A stretch of DNA of 64,000 nucleotides from an uncultured bacterium (lineage in GTDB: Bacteria; Cyanobacteriota; Vampirovibrionia; Gastranaerophilales; Gastranaerophilaceae). Shown here piece after piece: positions 8,756 to 17,496 of this stretch (position 1 is its first letter; each line of letters opens with the position of its first letter). The notes beneath the pieces are model-generated. The model ran no database searches. It saw only the letters and a list, made by a program, of their open reading frames with translations, and was not told the origin of the DNA. The position numbers and the translations under genes were made by a program. The DNA lies in contig CASEDF010000004.1 of NCBI GenBank assembly GCA_949286705.1, positions 62,001 through 126,000 on the forward strand, written 5' to 3'.

Positions 8756-10108
8756 ATGTTTAGAAAAGTATTGATAGCAAACCGCGGCGAAATTGCCGTA
8801 AGAATTATAAGAGCGTGCAGAGAAATCGGGCTTCCGACCGTTGCAATATATTCACAAGCCGATGCAAATTCACTGCATGTTAGACTTGCAACGGAAGCTT
8901 ACTGCATAGGACCTGCAGCAAGCGCCCAGAGCTATTTGAGCATTCCGGCAATTATATCCGCAGCACTTGTATCCGGTGCTGACGCAATCCACCCCGGCTA
9001 CGGCTTTATGTCCGAAAGAGCCGATTTCGCGGAAATTTGCGCAAAACATAATATCAAATTCATCGGCCCGACGCCTGAAGCTATGCACAAAATGGGCGAT
9101 AAAGCCACTGCCCGCAAAACAATGATTGAAAATAACGTCCCCGTAACTCCGGGCACGGGAATTTTGAAAACTCCCGAGGAAGTTAAAGAATTTGCTAAAA
9201 AAGCAGGCTACCCGATTATCCTGAAAGCAACAGCCGGCGGCGGCGGAAAAGGTATGAGAATTGTCCGCTCAGATGACGAAGTTGAAACGAATATGAATCT
9301 TTGCCAGTCGGAAGCTCAGAATTTCTTCGGCAACCCTGATGTTTATGCGGAAAAATACCTTGAAAATCCGCGCCATATTGAAGTTCAAATTCTTGCAGAC
9401 CAGTACGGAAATGTTGTACACTTAGGTGAACGCGACTGCTCAATCCAGCGCCGCCACCAAAAGTTAATTGAAGAAGCGCCGTCACCGGCAATTAATGAAG
9501 AAACAAGACGCGAAATGGGAGCTGCTGCAGTTCGTGCGGCTAAAGCAATTAACTATGAAGGGGCAGGCACCTGCGAATTTCTGCTTGACCATGACGGCAA
9601 GTGGTATTTTATGGAAATGAATACCCGTATTCAGGTTGAACACTGCGTAACCGAGATGATTTCCAACGTCGATCTGGTCAGAGAACAAATTATGGTCGCA
9701 GCAGGCGAAAAACTTGACTTTACTCAGGATGAAATCGTTTTAAGAGGTCATGCAATCGAATGCAGAATTAACGCTGAAAACCCCGAAAAAGACTTTATGC
9801 CTAACCCGGGTCAAATCACAGGCTATGTAACCCCAGGAGGTTTCGGCGTCAGAGTCGATTCACATGTTTATCAGGATTACAGTATCCCGCCATACTATGA
9901 TTCAATGATAGGTAAATTAATCTGCTGGGGCAGAACCCGTAATGAAGCCCGCCGCAGAATGTACAGAGCCTTGAAAGAATACGTCGTAACAGGTATTGAA
10001 ACTACTATTCCTTTCCATCAGGATATTGTTGAAGATGAAGTCTTTATCAGCGGCAACTTTAATACAGGCTTTATTGAAGACTATTATAAAAGAAAAGGTA
10101 AAAAATAA
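8756..10108 (+). CDS. accC: Biotin carboxylase, acetyl-CoA carboxylase subunit
   Basis: A 450-residue ATP-grasp enzyme that carboxylates biotin on AccB. The N-terminal pre-ATP-grasp domain begins [20 protein letters not shown]. The glycine-rich ATP loop is [14 protein letters not shown], and the catalytic metal-binding and biotin region includes [15 protein letters not shown]. The C-terminal domain is complete. Length matches the stand-alone bacterial form rather than pyruvate carboxylase fusions. It is preceded by an AAGGAATAGGG ribosome site. The carboxyltransferase genes accA and accD are not in the window. Confidence 0.97.
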   Translation: MFRKVLIANRGEIAVRIIRACREIGLPTVAIYSQADANSLHVRLATEAYCIGPAASAQSYLSIPAIISAALVSGADAIHPGYGFMSERADFAEICAKHNIKFIGPTPEAMHKMGDKATARKTMIENNVPVTPGTGILKTPEEVKEFAKKAGYPIILKATAGGGGKGMRIVRSDDEVETNMNLCQSEAQNFFGNPDVYAEKYLENPRHIEVQILADQYGNVVHLGERDCSIQRRHQKLIEEAPSPAINEETRREMGAAAVRAAKAINYEGAGTCEFLLDHDGKWYFMEMNTRIQVEHCVTEMISNVDLVREQIMVAAGEKLDFTQDEIVLRGHAIECRINAENPEKDFMPNPGQITGYVTPGGFGVRVDSHVYQDYSIPPYYDSMIGKLICWGRTRNEARRRMYRALKEYVVTGIETTIPFHQDIVEDEVFISGNFNTGFIEDYYKRKGKK

Positions 10109-10122
10109 TTAAATTTTTTCAA

Positions 10123-10159
10123 TAAAAAAAGAGGAAGCTTTTGGCTCCCTCTTTTTTTT
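10123..10159. terminator. Bidirectional terminator between accC and the HU gene
   Basis: The hairpin GAGGAAGC-TTTT-GGCTCCCTC, with one mismatch, is flanked by an A-run on the left and a T-run on the right, so it can serve both convergent genes. Confidence 0.7.
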
Positions 10160-10170
10160 AAACTTAAAAA

Positions 10171-10449
10171 CTATTTGCCGTTAACAATAGTTTTGAATTT
10201 TTTACCTGCAGAAAATGCAGGAACTGTTTTAGCAGCAATTTTAAGTTCTTTACCAGTTTGAGGATTTCTGCCTACTCTTGCAGCTCTCTTACGTGATTCG
10301 AATGTACCGAAACCAACTAAAGTAACTTTTTTGCCTTTAGCAACTGTTTTTTGAATAGTGTCAACCCAAGCGCTCAATACTTCTGAAGCTTCTTTTTGAG
10401 TTACGTTTGCTTTTTTAGCGATTTCTTGTACTAATTCTTCTTTGTTCAT
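10171..10449 (-). CDS. hup: DNA-binding protein HU
   Basis: A 92-residue histone-like nucleoid protein that bends DNA as a dimer. It has the typical N-terminal helices (MNKEELVQEIAKKANVTQKE), the GFGTFESRKRAARVGRNPQT arm with the conserved GRNP, and the IPAFSAGK-like end (VPAFSAGKKFK). Length is normal. It is monocistronic with a good AAGGAG ribosome site, and it converges on accC across a shared terminator. Confidence 0.95.
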   Translation of the reverse strand: MNKEELVQEIAKKANVTQKEASEVLSAWVDTIQKTVAKGKKVTLVGFGTFESRKRAARVGRNPQTGKELKIAAKTVPAFSAGKKFKTIVNGK

Positions 10450-10640
10450 GATAAAACTCCTTTTTTTGTGTACATGCTAATTATAGCGGAAGTTTCACTT
10501 TATGCAAGTAGTTTACAATATTTAACCTTAAAAAACATCCGAAAAGATGAATTTTAGACATTTTTTGTATACAAAAAGTAATAAAAATAACAAATCTACG
10601 CATTTTTTGCGGTTTTTTGGTACAATGTCATGTGGAAGAT

Positions 10641-12014
10641 ATGAAAGAAAGAGTATTATTATTTGCAATAGTTTTCGGGCTGGGTGTATTCATATACATC
10701 TTTCAAAGTTACTTTAATACACTGTGGGGATTGGCTTTTCTGGTAGCGGCAATGGCTTTATACGCAATGTTTACGAGCCTTGCGTACAAAATAAAGAGCC
10801 GTCAGATGCAAAAATACCCGCAGATTATTAACGAAAACTTTAAACCGTTTGTATCAGTGCTTATTCCGGCGCATGACGAAGAAAGCGTCATTGCTGAAAC
10901 TGTTGAAAACATTTTACAAATGGATTACGAACCGTTTGAGATAATTGTTATTGATGACAGAAGTGTCGACAATACCGCATCTGTTATAAAAGATTTAGAG
11001 AAAAAATACGACAAAGTTACGGCATTTATTCGCCCGAAAGATGCATTCCCGGGGAAATCAGCCGTATTAAACGATGCACTTGTATATGCAAAAGGCGAGG
11101 CAATCCTTGTATTTGACGCTGATGCAAGGGTCGAAAAAGATTTCTTAAAAAAACTTGTGCCAAATCTGGAGCCTAAAGATGTCGGTGCTGTTCAGGCAAG
11201 AAAAGTCATACGAAACAAAGACGAAAACATTCTGACCCGCTGCCAGAATAATGAAATGACAATGGATACACACTTTCAAGTCGGAAGAGATTCCGTAAAA
11301 GGTGCGGTTGAACTTAGAGGAAACGGCGAATTAATTAAACGCACGGCGCTTGAAGATATCGGCGGCTGGAACAATTACACAATTACGGACGATCTTGATA
11401 TGTCGACCAGACTTCACATAAAAGGCTGGGACGTAAGATTTTGCAAAGACGCAATCGTTTATGAAGAAGGTATAATTTATCTTTGGCCATTATACAGACA
11501 GAGAAGAAGGTGGCTTGAAGGAACAATCAGACGCTATCTTGAATATGCAGGACCTGTTTTAACTTCAAAAGACATGTCGTTAAGAACAAGTTTGGATCTG
11601 GTTGCGTATATTTCGCAATTCATTATGCCTGCGTGGTTTATAATGGAAATTTTAATCCGCGGATTCAAAATCCTTGCAAAAGACGCGCCGCCGCACATGC
11701 TTTTTTCATCAATAATTATCGGCTGCGTAATCGGTATAGGGTTTTTCACTGCTGCCAGATACAGCTTAAGAAGATATGACAATATGTCAAGACTTGACGC
11801 TTTTAATCAAGCCTTTGAAACCACTATTTACCTTTTTTTAATCTGGTTCCCGCTTGTTTTATTTATCGGGTTTAAAATTCTTTTTATGAAAAAAGACATG
11901 AACTGGGGCAAAACCGCACACGGACTTGTACAAAGAGAACACGCCATTCAAAAGGCAAAAGAAAAAATCAGACTTGCAAAAGAAGAATTGAAAAAATTAT
12001 TACTAACGAAATAG
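10641..12014 (+). CDS. Family 2 processive glycosyltransferase (PgaC/BcsA-like), membrane
   Basis: About 457 residues from ATG 10641; the open frame extends to TTG 10617, and GTG 10632 is also possible. Two N-terminal membrane segments precede a GT-A domain with IPAHDEE, DDRSVDN, FDADA (DxD) and ITDDLDM. QRRRW is the QxxRW signature of processive beta-glycosyltransferases. Three or four C-terminal membrane segments follow, with a basic tail. Such enzymes polymerise sugars such as GlcNAc or glucose across the inner membrane into exopolysaccharide. No partner deacetylase or porin gene is adjacent, so the polymer cannot be named. The ribosome site is poor. apt follows 11 bases downstream. Confidence 0.88.
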   Translation: MKERVLLFAIVFGLGVFIYIFQSYFNTLWGLAFLVAAMALYAMFTSLAYKIKSRQMQKYPQIINENFKPFVSVLIPAHDEESVIAETVENILQMDYEPFEIIVIDDRSVDNTASVIKDLEKKYDKVTAFIRPKDAFPGKSAVLNDALVYAKGEAILVFDADARVEKDFLKKLVPNLEPKDVGAVQARKVIRNKDENILTRCQNNEMTMDTHFQVGRDSVKGAVELRGNGELIKRTALEDIGGWNNYTITDDLDMSTRLHIKGWDVRFCKDAIVYEEGIIYLWPLYRQRRRWLEGTIRRYLEYAGPVLTSKDMSLRTSLDLVAYISQFIMPAWFIMEILIRGFKILAKDAPPHMLFSSIIIGCVIGIGFFTAARYSLRRYDNMSRLDAFNQAFETTIYLFLIWFPLVLFIGFKILFMKKDMNWGKTAHGLVQREHAIQKAKEKIRLAKEELKKLLLTK

Positions 12015-12025
12015 GAGAGATTATA

Positions 12026-12562
12026 ATGAACACAACCGATGTAGTAGCAAATGTAAAAAGTAAAATCCGCTCAGTCAATGATTTTCCGAAAAAAGGAATA
12101 ATCTTTCGCGATATTACAACGGCATTAAAAGAGCCGGAAGTTTTAAAAGAAATGATAGACTATCTTTGCGATCAATTCAAAGACGTAAAAATTGATTACA
12201 TTGCCGGGATTGAAAGCCGCGGATTTATTTTCGGCATGCCTATGGCATACAAACTTAATGCGGGATTTGTACCTATAAGAAAACCGAATAAACTTCCTGC
12301 CGAAACCATAAGTCAGGAATACCAGCTTGAATACGGCACTGACAAAATCGAAATTCACACTGACGCCATAAAAGAAGGCGATAATGTTTTAATTGTGGAT
12401 GATTTACTCGCAACGGGCGGAACGGCGGAAGCTGCCTGCAAACTTATTAAAAAAACAGGCGGTAATCTTGTCGGTATAGCATTTTTAATTGAGCTTGAAG
12501 ATTTGAAAGGCCGCGACAAATTTGACAAAGACCTGAAAGTCGTTTCAATGCTTAAGTATTAA
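12026..12562 (+). CDS. apt: Adenine phosphoribosyltransferase
   Basis: A 178-residue purine salvage enzyme converting adenine and PRPP to AMP. The PRPP-binding motif is VLIVDDLLATGGTAEAA, and the N-terminal FPKKGIIFRDIT and GIESRGFIFG segments are diagnostic for Apt. Length is typical. A good AGGAGA ribosome site precedes it, and it is likely co-transcribed with the upstream glycosyltransferase, with which it has no functional link. A hairpin terminator follows directly. Confidence 0.96.
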   Translation: MNTTDVVANVKSKIRSVNDFPKKGIIFRDITTALKEPEVLKEMIDYLCDQFKDVKIDYIAGIESRGFIFGMPMAYKLNAGFVPIRKPNKLPAETISQEYQLEYGTDKIEIHTDAIKEGDNVLIVDDLLATGGTAEAACKLIKKTGGNLVGIAFLIELEDLKGRDKFDKDLKVVSMLKY

Positions 12563-12563
12563 A

Positions 12564-12592
12564 AAGAGGCTCCTTTGAGCCTCTTTTTTATA
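12564..12592. terminator. Bidirectional terminator between apt and pilin-like gene B
   Basis: The stem GAGGCTC-CTTT-GAGCCTC is flanked by AAAAA on the left and TTTTTT on the right. It would end both the apt transcript and the convergent pilin-like gene B. Confidence 0.75.
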
Positions 12593-13354
12593 CTATTTAG
12601 GCAAACAATCCCAATAACTTTGTGTTTCATCATCAGGACAGACATCGTGCAGAGCATACCATGAACAGCCAATACCATTTCCCTGCTGAGTGGATGCTTT
12701 ATTGCATGGAAAGCCCATCTGATTCCAAGAAGTACTGCAAGACGTTTTTCCCTGTGCAAGACATTCCTCAATTCCGTTTTGTACTTCTTCTTCTGTATAG
12801 GTTCCTGTTTGCTGAATAGGTACCAAATAATTGTTATTATCCACCCAAAAGGTAAATATATCATGACCAAGCGCATTCGGTCCTTTATCTGCTCCGTTCA
12901 TATCGAATGTAAGCCCGAGTTTTGCCGCATTTACATTTGATTCAAAACATGTCCCGTCAGAAAGTAATTTTTCGGGTTTATAAGCCGCACCAAAAGTTAC
13001 ATAAGCACCTTGCGTTTTATTGTAAGTCACAACATCTTCTTTATACTCACATTTACCTACTACTTTAAAATATTTATCAAACATCGTTTCACATGCATCA
13101 ATATTAATATATACCGCATTGGAAGAGTCATATTTAATACAATACGTTCTTATGTTTTCCCCAAAATCATTTTTGGCAAACAAAAGTACCTGCGAAATTT
13201 CTGCATATTTTTTCATAAATTGCATCTTTAAGACCTTCTTTTGATAATTCGTTATAAGCGTCGGAATTGTCATAGCTGCCACAATGCCGATTATGCCGAG
13301 GGTGATCAGAACTTCAGCCAAAGTAAACGCAACACGACGAATGTTGTCTGACAT
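12593..13354 (-). CDS. Pilin-like protein B, phase OFF
   Basis: A 253-residue open frame beginning MSDNIRRVAFTLAEVLITLG, with the shared prepilin-type hydrophobic helix and Ala at -1. The body contains several cysteines, LSDGTCFES and the family motif MNGADKGPNALGHDIFTF (a DvNG..GPN..G.D.F pattern). The ATG at 13354 has no ribosome site. The likely translational entry is GTG 13617, which overlaps the folP stop in GTGA and has GGGAGA upstream. At 9 G that frame ends at TAA 13570; with 10 G it is open into this gene through about 80 leader codons. The product would be a membrane-anchored pilin or pseudopilin-like protein of unknown specificity. Confidence 0.8.
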   Translation of the reverse strand: MSDNIRRVAFTLAEVLITLGIIGIVAAMTIPTLITNYQKKVLKMQFMKKYAEISQVLLFAKNDFGENIRTYCIKYDSSNAVYINIDACETMFDKYFKVVGKCEYKEDVVTYNKTQGAYVTFGAAYKPEKLLSDGTCFESNVNAAKLGLTFDMNGADKGPNALGHDIFTFWVDNNNYLVPIQQTGTYTEEEVQNGIEECLAQGKTSCSTSWNQMGFPCNKASTQQGNGIGCSWYALHDVCPDDETQSYWDCLPK

Positions 13355-13374
13355 GTCTACGTGCGTAGCACACT

Positions 13375-13403
13375 TGTCACCCTGAACTCGTTTCAGGGTC
13401 TCT
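13375..13403. repeat. REP-like palindrome in the leader of gene B
   Basis: GTCACCCTGAACTCGTTTCA followed by GGGTCTC is a near-palindrome of the same family as the copies at 5380 and 31113. It lies within the stretch that would be translated in the 10-G phase, and it keeps that frame open. Confidence 0.55.
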
Positions 13404-13581
13404 TGTTTGACGTGAGTAGAGTGAGGGGTGTGTTTACTAACCTGACGGTAAACTTTTCTGTCGGCATAGTAATGCCAACCTACGTTTCTGTTACTTCTTA
13501 GTGCCTTAGTGCCATAGTATCTTAGTAACTTTACACAACCAATGCCGCCGGAACCCTTGTCCTGATTACTTAGAAGGGTCG

Positions 13582-13590
13582 CCCCCCCCC
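13582..13590 (-). repeat. Poly-G tract B (9 G), switch OFF, coupled to folP
   Basis: Nine G on the coding strand follow nine codons from GTG 13617. The GTG shares GTGA with the folP stop codon, so translation of the switch would be coupled to folP. At 9 G the frame stops at 13570-13572; at 10 G it continues in frame to gene B at 13354 with no stop. Confidence 0.78.
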
Positions 13591-13613
13591 GACTTGCTTC
13601 AACTTACCATGTT

Positions 13614-14756
13614 TCACTGCATTTCTCCCAATAATTCAACTAATTTCTTATTTAATTTTACATTATGAACCCGTAAAAAGTCAACTTTTTTATTAATGGC
13701 AAGTGAATTCAATGCCAGTGTAAAAATATCTTTTGTAAAATTATCTTCATCAGGCATATTCAAAAGACTTTTGCGGGAAATCCCGAGCATAACAGGACAC
13801 CCGAGTCCATACAATTCCTCAATTCGTTTTATGATTTCAAAATTATCCTCACGGGTTTTACCAAAGCCTATACCGGGATCTATAATGATATTTTCGCGTT
13901 TTATTCCTTTTGAAACAGCAATATCAATTTTATTTTTCAACCCGAGGTAAATTTCGTCCATAAGATTAGAGTAAACCGGTTTGTCCTGCATATTTTCGGG
14001 AGTGCCTTTTGAGTGCTGGATAATAACTTTGGCATTAAATTCAGCAATAACCTCCGGCATTTTCTCATCATAGTCAAAACCTGACACGTCATTAATAATA
14101 TCCGCACCGAGTTCCAAACACTTCCGCGCAACCGCTGAACTTCTGGTATCAATGCTTACAGGAATTTTAATATTATTTTCCTTAATATATTCCAAAAGGG
14201 GCACGAGTTTCGCGAGCTGCTCTGCGGCAGATACAGGTTCGGAATAGGGTTTTGTGGATTCAGCACCAATATCAACAACATCCGCGCCATCGTTTATCAT
14301 TTCGTTTAAATGTTCAACTGCTTTGTCAAATTCGTAAAACTCACCGCCATCGGAAAATGAATTAGTCGTAAGGTTTAAAATACCGACGATTTTACACCTG
14401 CCGCAATCTTTTTCGTGTCTTTGCAGAAGCATTTCGCCTAATTTCTTAAGTCCGAAAGGCTGAAAGGCAAGCTTTCCGGCAATTTTTTCGATTTGAGAAA
14501 GGCTTCCGCCCAGAATACAGTCGGTTTTTTCGACCTTGGCGGTAATTGTTTCCCTGTGAGTTGCGCAATCAGCGCCCACAGATAACGCCGTTTGCTTCAA
14601 AATATTTGCCTGCGCGGGCGTAAGATCGAAAATTTTTATATTTTTATAAACGAATTTGCCGCGGGCTTTTTTGATATAGGATTTGTCAAACCCGACAGAG
14701 CAAAGCTCTTTTTCTAAATCATCCGTTACAATTTCTCTTAAAATAAAATCGTGCAT
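13614..14756 (-). CDS. folP: Dihydropteroate synthase with N-terminal extension
   Basis: A 380-residue folate enzyme joining p-aminobenzoate to the pterin diphosphate. The TIM-barrel domain begins near residue 122 with KIVGILNLTTNSFSDGGEF and contains the second signature DIGAESTKPYSEPV; SIDTRSS, DPGIGFGKT and LGISRKS follow. The first 120 residues are an additional domain not present in the classical 280-residue enzyme. Longer DHPS proteins occur in other bacteria and archaea, but the role of the extension is not known to me. It is the only folate gene here. The stop overlaps the start of the switch frame of pilin-like gene B. Confidence 0.93.
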   Translation of the reverse strand: MHDFILREIVTDDLEKELCSVGFDKSYIKKARGKFVYKNIKIFDLTPAQANILKQTALSVGADCATHRETITAKVEKTDCILGGSLSQIEKIAGKLAFQPFGLKKLGEMLLQRHEKDCGRCKIVGILNLTTNSFSDGGEFYEFDKAVEHLNEMINDGADVVDIGAESTKPYSEPVSAAEQLAKLVPLLEYIKENNIKIPVSIDTRSSAVARKCLELGADIINDVSGFDYDEKMPEVIAEFNAKVIIQHSKGTPENMQDKPVYSNLMDEIYLGLKNKIDIAVSKGIKRENIIIDPGIGFGKTREDNFEIIKRIEELYGLGCPVMLGISRKSLLNMPDEDNFTKDIFTLALNSLAINKKVDFLRVHNVKLNKKLVELLGEMQ

Positions 14757-14797
14757 AACCGAAGTTTAGCACGATTTTACCAATTTAACAATATATT

Positions 14798-15250
14798 TTA
14801 AACTTGTCTGTCAGCCAGTTTTCCGAAAGTCTGCCCCATTTCGCCTATACCTGAAATAAAAGCAAATAAAGCAAGCCCGCCGCCGAGAATGCCTGAAACT
14901 TTATCGAAAACTTTTCCCTGAAATGCGGGTTTCAACCATTTAGGCATTTTAGCTGACTTACCCCAGTTAACAATGACATCTTTGAACGTATCAGCATCTT
15001 TAAACATCTTGCTCCATAAAGATTTTGTTTTTTTACCGGCACTTGCGGCATTTTTTATTGCCTGCGCTGTTTCACCGGACAAATTAACTACTGTCTTAGG
15101 ACTTGCAAGTCTTAATTTTCTGAAAGCCTGAGCACCGTATTTTGCGCCGCCGACAGTTGCACCTGCACCGACACCGACTTCCGTTGCACTAATATGATTG
15201 TCGTCTTTATTTTTACCTGTAAAGGAAATTTTGTTAACACTTAATGACAT
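14798..15250 (-). CDS. Hypothetical protein with glycine-rich membrane hairpin
   Basis: A 150-residue protein of unknown function. After a short N-terminus (MSLSVNKISFTGKN) comes a Gly/Ala-rich segment VGVGAGATVGGAKYGAQAFR that may insert in a membrane, a basic middle, and a second hydrophobic segment near the C-terminus (ILGGGLALFAFISGIGEMGQ). It lies one base after the stop of the next gene upstream, with which it shares the G.GAG...G..KYGAQ motif, so the two are probably paralogues acting together. Proteins of this style are common in Gastranaerophilales; I know no function for them. Confidence 0.7.
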   Translation of the reverse strand: MSLSVNKISFTGKNKDDNHISATEVGVGAGATVGGAKYGAQAFRKLRLASPKTVVNLSGETAQAIKNAASAGKKTKSLWSKMFKDADTFKDVIVNWGKSAKMPKWLKPAFQGKVFDKVSGILGGGLALFAFISGIGEMGQTFGKLADRQV

Positions 15251-15251
15251 A

Positions 15252-15869
15252 CTAATCTTTAGAAACCTCCTGTAAAGCAGTTACGCCGCCTGTTACACCG
15301 CCGCTCACCGCAAATAAATTCACGGTTCCTTTCTCAATTCTGTCAGGAGTCAAAACTTCCGAAACAGCTTTTTTAATTTCAGAACACTTATTCATTAAAA
15401 CTTTTACGGGTTGGTAATTTTTAACGGTTGTTTTAATATCCGTAATTTTTTTGGCAAATCCGGTTTTATTATATTTTTCAACAATATCACCGAAAAATTC
15501 AGAAACACTTTTTACTGCTTGTTTTTTACCGAGCGATTTAACCCAATTGAAACCGTTATTAACGAGTTTTATCACACCTTGCGCACCGTATTTCATACCT
15601 ATAAATCCAAGACCTGCGCCGATGCCTACAGACGCAAAATTTGCCAATGCACGAAGAGGTTTGGGTATATTTGTATCTTTTGCTAAAGATTTAACATCAG
15701 CACGTTGTCTTTCCAATTCTGCTTTGTCTTTTGAATAATCTTCTTTTGAATAAAACTCATCTGACGGCGTATCGTCAACTTTTGTATATTCAACATCAAT
15801 GACGTCACCGTATTTTGGATCATAATAACCAAATGCAGGTTTGAAATTTACTGATTGTACACTCAACAT
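15252..15869 (-). CDS. Hypothetical protein, partner of the downstream KYGAQ protein
   Basis: A 205-residue protein of unknown function. It starts MLSVQSVNFKPAFGYYDPK and has an acidic, charged segment up to about residue 65. ASVGIGAGLGFIGMKYGAQ is shared in pattern with the next gene. A basic helical region follows, with a hydrophobic glycine-rich C-terminus (NLFAVSGGVTGGVTALQEV). No signal peptide is evident. Its gene is the first of the two-gene unit and has a TGGAGAAAAT ribosome site. Membrane association of both proteins is inferred from the Gly/Ala-rich segments. Confidence 0.7.
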   Translation of the reverse strand: MLSVQSVNFKPAFGYYDPKYGDVIDVEYTKVDDTPSDEFYSKEDYSKDKAELERQRADVKSLAKDTNIPKPLRALANFASVGIGAGLGFIGMKYGAQGVIKLVNNGFNWVKSLGKKQAVKSVSEFFGDIVEKYNKTGFAKKITDIKTTVKNYQPVKVLMNKCSEIKKAVSEVLTPDRIEKGTVNLFAVSGGVTGGVTALQEVSKD

Positions 15870-15989
15870 ATTTTCTCCAGTCCTTTTGCAGTCATCTTAA
15901 AATATGTAAATAAGATTTTTTGCTGAATTTTTTTGAGAATATTAACAAAATTTTACAAACTAACCATACTAATTATTACATATTTTGAC

Positions 15990-16916
15990 TCAATTGTAAA
16001 CTGATTTCAACCCTTGATATGAATTTCTCTTAATAAATTCACGGTCAATTTTATTCAAACAGTCAAACTTTGCACCGAGCCATTTAGGGGCGATTAGAGT
16101 ATCTTTAAAACCGTTTCCTGCAAGGCGGTGGATTGTGGTTTCTTTCGGCAGATATTCCAAAAAGTCGCAGACGTAATTCACATATTCATCTTCACTCATA
16201 AAATCAATTTCGCCTTTTTGGTACATCTCAGCGAGCTTTGTATTTTCCAGAGCGCAGAGCATATGGATTTTAACCCCGTCAACCTTGAGTTCCGCCAGCT
16301 TTTGAGCAGTCTGCATAATTTCGTCATGGTTTTCCCACAACCCGAAAATCACATGCACGCACACATTAATCCCGCGTTCTTTTGTTTTTTCGTAAGCTTT
16401 CAAAAAACAATCCATGTCATGCCCGCGGTTAATCCGGCGCAAAGTCTTATTATGAACGGATTGAAGCCCGTACTCAATCCATGTGTAATAATCATCTTTA
16501 TATGACGATATTAAATCAAGTTTTTCATCGTCAACACAATCCGGACGGGTTCCGATTGAAATACCGACTATTTTGTCGTTATTAAGTGCGGAATTATAGA
16601 TTTTTTCAAGCTCATTAACTGGTTTATAGGTATTTGAATAGGCTTGAAAATATGACATGAATTTTTCCGCCTTAAACCGTTCCGCCAAATTCTTAATACC
16701 AACCTCGACCTGTTCTTCGATTGAAAGTTTATTAGAATGCGCCTTGGAAAAGCTTCCGCCTTCATCACAAAATATACACCCGCCCGTTGAAATTGTTCCG
16801 TCCCTGTTCGGACACGAAAAACCGGCGTCAAGGGTTATTTTGTAAACCTTAGCGCCGAATTTATTTTTCAAATGCGCACTATACTGATTATAACGCTTAT
16901 CAGTATTGTTAAACAT
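15990..16916 (-). CDS. Radical SAM protein, YhcC/TIGR01212 family
   Basis: A 308-residue radical S-adenosylmethionine protein. The N-terminal cluster motif is within AGFSCPNRDGTISTGGCIFC, with the spacing particular to the YhcC-like group rather than the usual CxxxCxxC. GIKNLAERF, SIGTRPDCVDDE, EYGLQSVHNKTL and HVIFGLWEN are family landmarks. The reaction is not established; relatives are sometimes annotated as tRNA-modifying or elongator-like. The gene begins three bases after the end of a small zinc-ribbon gene, which suggests co-transcription. Confidence 0.88.
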   Translation of the reverse strand: MFNNTDKRYNQYSAHLKNKFGAKVYKITLDAGFSCPNRDGTISTGGCIFCDEGGSFSKAHSNKLSIEEQVEVGIKNLAERFKAEKFMSYFQAYSNTYKPVNELEKIYNSALNNDKIVGISIGTRPDCVDDEKLDLISSYKDDYYTWIEYGLQSVHNKTLRRINRGHDMDCFLKAYEKTKERGINVCVHVIFGLWENHDEIMQTAQKLAELKVDGVKIHMLCALENTKLAEMYQKGEIDFMSEDEYVNYVCDFLEYLPKETTIHRLAGNGFKDTLIAPKWLGAKFDCLNKIDREFIKRNSYQGLKSVYN

Positions 16917-16919
16917 ACT

Positions 16920-17090
16920 CTACCGGTTGTCTTCGTTATCGCTTAAAATAGGATAAACATAATGTTCACCGCAATTGGGGCATACAACTTCCTGCTGTTT
17001 GCCTTCTTCCAATTGTGCAACTTCAAATAAAGTTTTGCATCCGGATTGAACGCATCTTATTGCCCATGAAGGTCTGATTAATCTTGCCAT
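16920..17090 (-). CDS. Small zinc-ribbon-like protein (56 residues)
   Basis: A short gene reading from ATG 17090 to TAG 16920, with translation starting MARLIRPSWAIRCVQSGCKT and ending YPILSDNEDNR. It has two cysteine pairs: CVQSGC near residue 13 and CPNC near residue 37, as in zinc ribbons. A GGAAAATTAT ribosome-site region precedes the ATG. It directly precedes the radical SAM gene and is probably in the same transcript. The function is unknown; the small size and Cys pairs suggest a structural zinc site. Confidence 0.7.
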   Translation of the reverse strand: MARLIRPSWAIRCVQSGCKTLFEVAQLEEGKQQEVVCPNCGEHYVYPILSDNEDNR

Positions 17091-17214
17091 ATAATTTTCC
17101 TCACTCTTTATAAAAATATTTTATCATCGAACGCCGGATTGTGCAAGTATTAAATGGGCGGGTAATATATTTTTATCAAGCTTAGGATAAAATAACAGAT
17201 AAAAGGAGCAAACA

Positions 17215-17496
17215 ATGAAAAAATTTTTCATATTTTTATCCATTGCAGTAGTGACAGTTTTGGCAGGAATTGACGCAAAAGAAAGAATGAACGAACTTGA
17301 CCGAATTGCCATAAAAACTCCTGCACAAGTGGAAATGAAAGATGATCTGATAAAAAGAGAACCGCAGCAAAATGAAACACAGCGTCCACGTAGAAACAAC
17401 ATCCAAACTCCTGACAACTCATTTAACGAACGATTAAGAGAACAGCAAAACAACAATATTCCGCAAACTAAACAGCCGAATTTGTTAAAAAATTAG
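17215..17496 (+). CDS. Small exported or membrane-anchored hypothetical protein
   Basis: A 93-residue protein. The first 20 residues (MKKFFIFLSIAVVTVLAGID) form a signal peptide or membrane anchor. The rest is hydrophilic, rich in Asn, Gln, Arg and Pro, and looks disordered. An AAAGGAG ribosome site stands upstream. It converges with the next gene and overlaps it by four bases. No family is recognised; the charged, low-complexity body suggests a cell-envelope role, but that is a guess. Confidence 0.6.
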   Translation: MKKFFIFLSIAVVTVLAGIDAKERMNELDRIAIKTPAQVEMKDDLIKREPQQNETQRPRRNNIQTPDNSFNERLREQQNNNIPQTKQPNLLKN

